A DNA stretch of 64,000 bases from an uncultured Bacteroidales bacterium (GTDB lineage: Bacteria > Bacteroidota > Bacteroidia > Bacteroidales > Bacteroidaceae): positions 61,644 through 125,643 of the forward strand of contig CADBXL010000002.1 in the NCBI GenBank assembly GCA_902798615.1, written 5' to 3'. Below, one piece after another: positions 52,805 through 59,123 of this stretch. The notes below the pieces were generated by a model that worked only from the letters and a program-made list of their open reading frames with translations, was not told the DNA's origin and ran no database searches. Positions within the stretch are counted from its first letter, which is position 1, and every line of letters begins with the position of its first letter. A program made the translations under genes and the position numbers.

Positions 52805-53626
52805 TTAAGCTTCCTCGTCCTTCTTGATACGACGGATAGCACGCTTCTTTGTCTTCTTCTCTGTTGGCTTCTCAATCTTAACGCCAGCCAACTCTGGATC
52901 AACCAAGATGCGGCCACAATACTCACAAACGATGATTTTCTTGTGCATCTTGATATCCAACTGACGCTGAGGTGGAATCTTGTTGAAGCAACCGCCACAA
53001 GCATCACGCTGAACGTAAACGATACCAAGACCGTTACGGGCGTTCTTACGGATACGCTTGAAACTCTGAAGCAGACGGCTCTCGATACGAGTCTCGTAAT
53101 CCTTAGCCTTAGCCTTCAGGATTTCCTCCTCCTCACGAGTCTCCTGCATAATCTCGTCAAGCTCACCGCGCTTATCCTCAAGGGCAGTCTCACGGTCGTT
53201 GAGCTGCTCCTCAGCACGCATCATATCGCGCTTACGCTCCTCAACCTTCTGCACAGCCTCCTTGATCTTCTTCTCACAGAGCTGAATCTCCAGTTCCTGG
53301 AACTCAATCTCCTTTGTAAGAGTATCATACTCGCGGTTGTTCTTTACCTCGTCAAGCTGACGGTTGTAACGCTCAACACTTGCCTTAGCCTCCTCAATGT
53401 CGGCACGGCGCTGCATGATAGCCTGCTCGTAGTCGTTGATGTCACGCTGAATCTTGTCCAGACGAACATTAAGACCTTCTACCTCATTCTCAAGGTCTTC
53501 AACCTCAAGAGGAAGTTCACCACGAAGAGCACGCTTCTCGTCAATCTGAGAAAGAGTAAGCTGTAACTGATAGAGAGCTTTGAGCTTATCCTCTACTGTC
53601 AAATCTGTAGGATCTTTTCTTGCCAT
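52805..53626 (-). CDS. Coiled-coil protein with C-terminal C4 zinc ribbon
   Basis: 273 aa: a long coiled coil (about 15-190, rich in Glu/Lys/Arg heptads) followed by a zinc ribbon with ACGGCF (about 210-215) and VCEYCG (about 234-239), and a basic tail. This is the zf-RING_7/CT398-like family, thought to bind nucleic acid. It lies 79 bp after the nif3 gene, a pairing common in Bacteroidetes; a shared function is inferred only from this linkage. Confidence 0.9.
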   Translation of the reverse strand: MARKDPTDLTVEDKLKALYQLQLTLSQIDEKRALRGELPLEVEDLENEVEGLNVRLDKIQRDINDYEQAIMQRRADIEEAKASVERYNRQLDEVKNNREYDTLTKEIEFQELEIQLCEKKIKEAVQKVEERKRDMMRAEEQLNDRETALEDKRGELDEIMQETREEEEILKAKAKDYETRIESRLLQSFKRIRKNARNGLGIVYVQRDACGGCFNKIPPQRQLDIKMHKKIIVCEYCGRILVDPELAGVKIEKPTEKKTKKRAIRRIKKDEEA

Positions 53627-53705
53627 AAATTTAACGATATAATTTAAAAATCAAATTTTTTCTTTGTTTTCCGGAGTTTCCGGAGATTCCGGATTTTCCG
53701 GGCGT

Positions 53706-54488
53706 TTAGTGATACCTCAACGGATTGGTCTGTGTCTCAGCAATATAGCATTCCACTCCAGCGCAATCACGTTCTATAATCCGTTTCAGCAGATGCTGCG
53801 TAAACTGTTCACTCTCATAGTGCCCGATTACCGCAAGCTGAATATTATCATGGTCGAAATACTGATGATAGTGCATCTCACCTGTGATGAAAGCATCCGC
53901 ACCAGCCTTCTCTGCCGAACTGATGGCACAATCGCCGGCACCGCCCATAACGGCAACATGACGTATAGGACGCTTGATAAGCGGATTTGTAATCACACAA
54001 CCGCAGTTGAATGTCTTCTTTACAAGCTCAACAAACTGCTCTGCACTAATCTCTGAAGGCAATTCTCCAATAGTTCCCATGCCATACTCCACACCGTTCA
54101 TCTGCTGCGGATTGAGGAAACCAATGTTCTTGAGCCCAAGTCGTTTTGCAATCTCATGATTCACACCGCCAAGAGCAGAATCAAGATTTGTGTGCATTGA
54201 TATAATGGTGATATCATTCTTTATCGCCAATATCACCGCACGCTGAACCATATCAGTACCAGACACTTGCGCAAGTTTTCGGAAGATAAGAGGATGATGG
54301 GAAACAATCAGATTGCATCCCTTCGCCATTGCTTCGCGAACGATTTCCTCGGTCACGTCAAGGCACAATAAAGCCCCTGAAACTTCCGCCTCCGTCAATC
54401 CAACTTGCAAGCCGGCATTGTCCCAGTCTTCCTGCAAGGGCAGAGGCGCGAAACGCTCAAGGGCATCATATACTTCCTTAATTTTCAC
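53706..54488 (-). CDS. Nif3-like dinuclear metal-centre protein
   Basis: 260 aa, Nif3/YbgI family, hexameric with a two-metal site. Metal-binding pattern seen: VSHHPLIF (about 63-70), HTNLDSALGGVNH (about 99-111), GEMHYHQYFDHDN and GHYESEQ near the C-terminus. GTP cyclohydrolase-I type 2 activity has been proposed for relatives, but the role is unclear. Its leader holds one copy of the structured RNA element. Confidence 0.93.
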   Translation of the reverse strand: MKIKEVYDALERFAPLPLQEDWDNAGLQVGLTEAEVSGALLCLDVTEEIVREAMAKGCNLIVSHHPLIFRKLAQVSGTDMVQRAVILAIKNDITIISMHTNLDSALGGVNHEIAKRLGLKNIGFLNPQQMNGVEYGMGTIGELPSEISAEQFVELVKKTFNCGCVITNPLIKRPIRHVAVMGGAGDCAISSAEKAGADAFITGEMHYHQYFDHDNIQLAVIGHYESEQFTQHLLKRIIERDCAGVECYIAETQTNPLRYH

Positions 54489-54522
54489 GCTATGCGATAT
54501 ATTTTAGGGTGCAAAGGACAAC

Positions 54523-54586
54523 CTTCGCACGAAGAAAATAGTGCGTGTCAGTCCTCAAAAAACTGGCGCACGTTTACAATTTTCGA
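54523..54586 (-). ncRNA. Structured leader RNA element, single copy before nif3
   Basis: Minus strand, directly after the -7 box. P1 GAAAAT/ATTTTC (54584-54579 with 54539-54534), P2 GTGCG/CGCAC (54571-54567 with 54545-54541), P3 CAGT/ACTG (54565-54562 region with 54552-54549), then hairpin TTCGTGCGAA (54533-54524). GACA lies in the 3' internal loop. Compared with the lysS copies all three stems have different bases but still pair. Confidence 0.72.
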
Positions 54587-54589
54587 GTG

Positions 54590-54597
54590 CAAAGTTA
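54590..54597 (-). promoter_or_regulatory. Putative promoter of nif3
   Basis: TAACTTTG on the minus strand, immediately followed by GCACTCGAAAAT, the same junction as at lysS (TAACTTTGCACTC). Confidence 0.65.
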
Positions 54598-54726
54598 CGA
54601 AAAAAAACGATAATTGAAAAACTAAAATTGATTTTCCAAGCATACGTTAAGAAATATTAACAAACTCACACGTTAACGGTAACTACTCTGCACCCACTCG
54701 TAAGGTTTTATTTTTCACACGAATTT

Positions 54727-55320
54727 CCGTAAATTAACCGCAAATTATCCGAAAATTATTGTTCTTTACATGTAAATAAAAGAATTTACGATTAAATTCA
54801 CGGATAATTCACGGGCATTTACGTTCGCCGAAAGCACAAAAAATGACAACATAATTCGTTTTCTTCGTTAAATTCGTCGTTTGTGCATACACCAAACCTG
54901 CTGTTTACGAACAACGAATTTATCGAATTTAAACGAACAGATGATAAATCATCTTGTTATAAGGTTCATCCAGATTGCAAAGCAATCCTTCGTTTTCTTC
55001 GTTAAATTCGTTGTTTGCATCACACTCTTCGTCGTTATCGTACAGTCCGAGTTACTGCATTTATATCTATGTGCGTGCATATTTTAATTGTAATAATTGA
55101 AATAATCGCAAATTTTCACAACATACATACAATCAAGAAGATACGCAAAGAAAAGCATGTCAGCCATTACAATTACAATATTACAATTAATTTGGACACA
55201 CACGCTATGAAGTGACTATAACTCTAATATTTATATATAATTAATTATATATAAATATTAAATTCATGTTCAGGTTTCGCGGAACGATGAGATGTGCGTG
55301 CATATTTTATTGTAATTTGT
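54727..55320. repeat. AT-rich repeat cluster without genes
   Basis: Contains 11-bp tandem units (54727-54759: CCGTAAATTAA-type; 54795-54124-type units at 54795-54826: AATTCACGGAT), two direct copies of TCGTTTTCTTCGTTAAATTC (54856 and 54989) with an inverted relative at 54907-54937, and two copies of ATGTGCGTGCATATTTTA (about 55069 and 55290). Short reading frames here lack family signal. Confidence 0.65.
55225..55260. repeat. Perfect 36-bp AT palindrome
   Basis: 36-bp perfect palindrome of A and T only, centred at 55242/55243. Comparable with the 42-bp palindrome at 31129-31170. Confidence 0.9.
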
Positions 55321-55442
55321 AATTGTAATTGCGGGCTTCCGAGAATAAAAAAATTTTTTGAAAAAAGTAGGCTTTCCCCCTTGTTTTTTTCGAGTTTTGG
55401 AGTATAAGTAAGTAGAGGGGTGCGATGTTCCCATGCAAATCC

Positions 55443-55464
55443 CTACCAAATCCGTACCAAATCC
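55443..55464. repeat. 11-bp tandem repeat, two units
   Basis: Two units of CTACCAAATCC/GTACCAAATCC. The rest of 55321-55711 shows no gene or clear signal. Confidence 0.5.
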
Positions 55465-55711
55465 CATTTTAGATAGGGTGCATGAAGGGAGGCACAGAGG
55501 AAGATATGGAACAGCAATAGCCTCACATTCGATCTTTGACATACTTACATACCCCAATGGCGTCGGATTCACGTTAAGCATTAATGAAACATGAGCCGCT
55601 ACCACTAATACATCATAAATCGTACCAAGTTATTTTTGCAAAAACACGCTCATAAGGTTTATGTTTGCCGATTCGCAGAATTGTTACACATCAACTTGCA
55701 TCCAAGACTCA

Positions 55712-55960
55712 CTATCTCTTGAACCTCTCCTTCAATCGTTTCACTCCCTCAACACCCAGAATTGTAAGTCCACCATATTGGAATGTCTTTGCCATGCCAA
55801 ACAACACGAACCACAACACGCCCTTCATCTCCACCGAGATAGGCAGAGCCATCTGCGCAAACGAAAGAATGTAACATGGAATGCAGCAAAGCAGAACTAT
55901 CACTCCTGTTCGGAAAGAGAATCTGCCCAACCATTGCTTCACTTCGGCTAATATCTTCAT
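55712..55960 (-). CDS. Small membrane protein of unknown function
   Basis: 82 aa with two hydrophobic helices (TGVIVLLCCIPCYILSFA, about 18-35, and GVLWFVLFGMAKTFQYGG, about 47-64) and a basic C-terminus (VKRLKERFKR). I recognise it as a conserved Bacteroidales small membrane protein type but know no function. A full-consensus promoter lies 30 bp upstream, which supports it as a real gene. Confidence 0.82.
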   Translation of the reverse strand: MKILAEVKQWLGRFSFRTGVIVLLCCIPCYILSFAQMALPISVEMKGVLWFVLFGMAKTFQYGGLTILGVEGVKRLKERFKR

Positions 55961-55989
55961 AAAAACGATTTCATTTTCTATTTCTCATG

Positions 55990-56021
55990 CAAAGGTAGCA
56001 ATTATTTTCAACAACTCCAAA
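55990..56021 (-). promoter_or_regulatory. Promoter of the small membrane protein gene
   Basis: TTTG (56018-56021), 20 nt, TACCTTTG (55990-55997) on the minus strand. Confidence 0.82.
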
Positions 56022-56124
56022 TCATCATGTTATTTTCAGGTATCAGTGAGCAATGAAACGAAGAATACCATGGAAGACAAGAACATTCATTGTCTGTTGA
56101 AACAACCGAATAACACAGTATTTG

Positions 56125-56156
56125 TTTGGTTATTCCATTATAAAGATGTAACTTTG
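56125..56156 (+). promoter_or_regulatory. Promoter of the DUF3089 gene
   Basis: TTTG (56125-56128), 20 nt, TAACTTTG (56149-56156); leader about 15 nt. Confidence 0.82.
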
Positions 56157-56177
56157 CACCAAGAAATTTAATTAAGA

Positions 56178-57146
56178 ATGAAATACATAAGGAATAACAT
56201 ATTGCTATTGGCATTGATAGCCATCGTATCATCATGTGGGCTTAACAATGGGGCAACTTACACGTCTAATGAAGAATCACCTTGGGCAAGCGAAGATGCG
56301 TGGTATCAATCTAACACCTCCCTGAGTGATGACAAAACAGACCTGTTCTATATAGTTTCTACAAATGTGCTTTCTGCCAAGGATAGCGCAGGAAACGTGG
56401 TGTACCAGAGTCAGTTGGCAGAAGAGGACCGAAAGGCATTTGATGCAGAATTCAGATATGTGGAAAAGCATTTCAGCCAGTCGGATTTCAACTACTTCGC
56501 CCCCTACTATCACCAGTTCACATTTGAAGCCGTCAACCTTGCCCCTGAGAAGTATCAAGAAGTATATGCCTCTGTATCAGAGGACGTCTGCAATGCCTTC
56601 GACTATTATATGGAGCATAAGAACAACGGTCGCAGATTTGCGCTTGTAGGCTTCTCACAGGGTGGAATGCTGGTGCTCGACCTGCTGAAACACATGACCG
56701 ACGAGCAGTATAACCGTATGGTAGCAGCCTATGCCTTAGGCTACAGAATTACGGAAGAGGACTGCAAGAGCAATCATATCCGTCCTGCCAGTGACGAGAC
56801 GGAGACAGGCGTAACCATCTCGTTCAACTCGGCATTAAGCACAGAAGGAATATGGCCACTCGTTGCTGAAGGTGCCGTTACCTGTATCAATCCTGTGAAC
56901 TGGAAAACAGATGCCACCCCAGCCGACTTCACCTATGAAAATGAGGAACACACCGTTAGCATCGACAAACAGACTAACATGCTGATAGTGAAGACCAACC
57001 GCCCTGAATACTATCGGAAATGGACAAACAATCCTGCGTTTCAGAGTGCAAAAGTGCATCTCGATTGCCTGCACCATTGGGACCTTCTGTTCTATTCAGA
57101 CTTCATCCACGACAATATCATGAAACGAGCAGGAATTGAAAAATAA
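56178..57146 (+). CDS. DUF3089 alpha/beta-hydrolase-like lipoprotein
   Basis: 322 aa. Signal peptide with lipobox IVSSC (Cys about 20). The nucleophile elbow is GFSQGG (about 157-162). The DUF3089 pattern FYIVSTNV, FNYFAPYYHQFT and the C-terminal LHHWDLLFYSDFIHDNI (a likely catalytic histidine/aspartate region) are present. Probably an esterase-like enzyme at the outer membrane; the substrate is not known. Confidence 0.88.
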   Translation: MKYIRNNILLLALIAIVSSCGLNNGATYTSNEESPWASEDAWYQSNTSLSDDKTDLFYIVSTNVLSAKDSAGNVVYQSQLAEEDRKAFDAEFRYVEKHFSQSDFNYFAPYYHQFTFEAVNLAPEKYQEVYASVSEDVCNAFDYYMEHKNNGRRFALVGFSQGGMLVLDLLKHMTDEQYNRMVAAYALGYRITEEDCKSNHIRPASDETETGVTISFNSALSTEGIWPLVAEGAVTCINPVNWKTDATPADFTYENEEHTVSIDKQTNMLIVKTNRPEYYRKWTNNPAFQSAKVHLDCLHHWDLLFYSDFIHDNIMKRAGIEK

Positions 57147-57153
57147 CTAAAGG

Positions 57154-57597
57154 TTAGAGATCATTATAATTCGGTATCTCCGGCATAAACTCCCACCTTC
57201 CCGACTCATCATTATATCTCAGGCAGACGTGCTGAGTACCATTGCTCATCATGAGATATTTCACGTTGAGCTGAGTGTTATAGGAAAGTATCTGATGAAG
57301 CACTTTTTCCGTAATCTCAATGTCAGGAGCCTTATACTCAATAATCATACGAGGCTGCATATCCCTATCATAAAGCACTGAGTCACAGCGCAGTTTCTTT
57401 TCCCCAACCGTCAGTTGGACCTCGTTGCCTATAAGCGCTGTTGGATAGCCCTTATATTCTACAAGGAAATTCACGAAGCATTGGCGCACTATCTCCTCGG
57501 GAGTGAGGCGCACATACTTACGGCGGAGAATGTCAAGCACCAGCGTCTTGCCATTCTCCTGCCGTATTTTCATTTTATCGTACGGTGGAAGGTTCAT
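57154..57597 (-). CDS. HsdR-N-terminal-domain protein (HSDR_N_2)
   Basis: 147 aa with the nuclease-like N-terminal domain of type I restriction subunits: VRLTPEEIVRQCFVNFL (about 29-45), RCDSVLYD (Asp about 72) and MIIEYKAP (Glu-x-Lys about 86-88), a PD-(D/E)XK pattern. Such short forms are common in Bacteroidetes without any hsdM or hsdS, as here. Function unknown; convergent with the DUF3089 gene, whose stop is only 7 bp away. Confidence 0.87.
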   Translation of the reverse strand: MNLPPYDKMKIRQENGKTLVLDILRRKYVRLTPEEIVRQCFVNFLVEYKGYPTALIGNEVQLTVGEKKLRCDSVLYDRDMQPRMIIEYKAPDIEITEKVLHQILSYNTQLNVKYLMMSNGTQHVCLRYNDESGRWEFMPEIPNYNDL

Positions 57598-57605
57598 AAT
57601 AGTGG

Positions 57606-57757
57606 CCCCTCACCTGCCCTATGGGCATCCTCTCCCCAAGGGGCGAGGGAAAAGTTACCTTTTATCGTTTATGAGGGAATATTTTGAAGGTTTAATACTA
57701 ACATCCCCCTCGCCCCCTGGGGAGAGGGTGCCCACAAGGCGGGTGAGGGGCTGTTTG
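57606..57757. repeat. Inverted repeat with 44-bp C/G-rich arms
   Basis: Arms 57606-57650 and 57702-57757 are inverted, about 85 % alike by eye (core CCTCTCCCCAAGGGGCGAGGG). The right arm runs into AGCCTAACC, so it provides the last codon GCC and stop TAA of the aldo/keto reductase gene. Confidence 0.8.
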
Positions 57758-57758
57758 G

Positions 57759-58721
57759 TTAGGCTTCTAACACCGCCTTTATATTCTTCTCCATCTGCTC
57801 CACCTTGCTCACACCAACGAGAACGGAGGTAGTACCACGCTGATTGAGAATCCATTGCAAGGCAGCATCTGATAGCGACTGCCCATTCTTCTGAGCCTCA
57901 TCCGACATATCGCGGAGCTTGGCAAGAAGCTCTGGCGTAAGGTTCTCTGGACGAAGGAACTGACTATGCGTCATTCTCGAATCATCGGGAATACCATTGA
58001 GATAACGGTCGGTGAGAAGTCCCTGTGCAAGTGGCGAGAAAGATATGAATCCAATGCCGTTTTCTGCACAATAGTCGAGTACACCATTATCTAAAGGCTC
58101 ATGCACTATGAGGTTCAGCTTATCCTGATAGATGAGCAATGGCACATCACGCGCAGCAAGATATTCCTTCGCCGTCTTCAGAGCCTCAAGAGGCCAACGT
58201 GAAATGCCCACATATAGAGCCTTACCCTGTTTCACGATATCCACAAGTGCCTGAAGTGTCTCCTCAAGAGGCGTAACAGGATCATAGCGATGACTGTAGA
58301 AAAGGTCAACATAATCCAGTTTCATACGCTTCAAGCTCTGCTCCAGACTCGCAAACAGATACTTCCTTGAACCCCAGTCGCCATAAGGACCGGGCCACAT
58401 ATCATATCCAGCCTTTGTAGCAATGAACAGCTCATCACGGTAAGGACGGAAATCCTCATCCATAAGTCGGCCGAGAGTCTCTTCTGCCGCCCCGTAAGGA
58501 GGTCCGTAGTTATTTGCAAGGTCAAAATGCGTCACACCATGATCAAAGGCATAATGCGTTATGGCACGGCTACGCTGATACGCATCGGCATCGCCGAAGT
58601 TATGCCAGAAGCCGAGGCTTACCTTTGGCAACATCACTCCTGAACGCCCACAGCGACGATACATCTTGTCCTGATTATCATATCGCTGCGCATCTGCAAT
58701 ATATGGTTCTCTAAGTATCAT
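57759..58721 (-). CDS. Aldo/keto reductase (YghZ/L-glyceraldehyde 3-phosphate reductase-like)
   Basis: NADPH-dependent reductase with a TIM barrel, 320 aa. GVTHFDLANNYGPPYGAAEE (Asp and Tyr of the tetrad, about 62-81; shown at the 20-residue limit), IATKAGYDMWPGPYGDWGS (Lys), DYVDLFYSHRYDP (His) and the cofactor region LVGVSKVEQMEKN are present; GPYGDWGSRKYL is typical of the YghZ branch. The end of the gene lies in a dispersed repeat, and its leader has three structured RNA copies. Confidence 0.93.
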   Translation of the reverse strand: MILREPYIADAQRYDNQDKMYRRCGRSGVMLPKVSLGFWHNFGDADAYQRSRAITHYAFDHGVTHFDLANNYGPPYGAAEETLGRLMDEDFRPYRDELFIATKAGYDMWPGPYGDWGSRKYLFASLEQSLKRMKLDYVDLFYSHRYDPVTPLEETLQALVDIVKQGKALYVGISRWPLEALKTAKEYLAARDVPLLIYQDKLNLIVHEPLDNGVLDYCAENGIGFISFSPLAQGLLTDRYLNGIPDDSRMTHSQFLRPENLTPELLAKLRDMSDEAQKNGQSLSDAALQWILNQRGTTSVLVGVSKVEQMEKNIKAVLEA

Positions 58722-58751
58722 TTATTAGTTTTTAGGTAAATCGACAACTTT

Positions 58752-58980
58752 TTCGTTCGAAGACTTGCATAGCTTGATGAGCCACAGCGAATAAAATAGT
58801 GCATGTCCGCCCAAAGCTAGCGCACGTTTTCAATTTTCGAGAGCTTTTTCGTTCGAAGAAAATAGTGCACGTCAGCACATAGCTGGCGCACGTTTTCAAT
58901 TTTCGAGAGCGAGCTTTTTCGTTCGAAGAAAATAGTGCACGTCAGCACATAGCTGGCGCACGTTTTCAATTTTCGAGAGC
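58752..58980 (-). ncRNA. Three tandem copies of the structured leader RNA element
   Basis: Minus strand between the -7 box at 58980-58987 and the reductase gene. Copies A (58918-58980) and B (58848-58910) are identical over about 63 bp with a 70-bp period: P1 GAAAAT/ATTTTC, P2 GTGC(G)/(U)GCAC, P3 CAGC/GCTG, hairpin TTCGAACGAA. Copy C (58752-58844) keeps P1 and P2 but has a changed P3 and an extra 30-nt piece before TTCGAACGAA; that piece recurs at 63394-63432. Leader length would be about 250 nt. Confidence 0.72.
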
Positions 58981-58987
58981 AAAGATA
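58980..58987 (-). promoter_or_regulatory. Putative promoter of the aldo/keto reductase
   Basis: TATCTTTG on the minus strand, directly followed by GCTCTCGAAAAT, the start of RNA copy A. TTTG lies 18 nt upstream at 59006-59009. Confidence 0.65.
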
Positions 58988-59031
58988 CTCATTTTTCCAC
59001 AAAAACAAAGGATTTTACGCAATTTTTTTTA

Positions 59032-59039
59032 TAACTTTG
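59032..59039 (+). promoter_or_regulatory. Putative promoter of the helicase gene
   Basis: TAACTTTG on the plus strand, 85 bp before the ATG, divergent from the reductase promoter. A C/G-rich hairpin of the CCCCTTTGGGG type (59083-59100) lies in the leader. Confidence 0.6.
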
Positions 59040-59123
59040 CGCTATTAATCATACCCCCATAAGGATAAAATACTATCTAAAACGCTCCCCTTTGGGGGGC
59101 TGGGGCTAAACCAAAACAAAACC

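Noticed and set aside
54881-55215. Short plus-strand open frames with hydrophobic stretches
   Set aside because: They fall within the repeat cluster and lack promoter, initiation context and recognisable family.
58752-58980. CRISPR array
   Set aside because: Only three units, no unique spacers of constant size and no cas genes; units are internally base-paired leaders.
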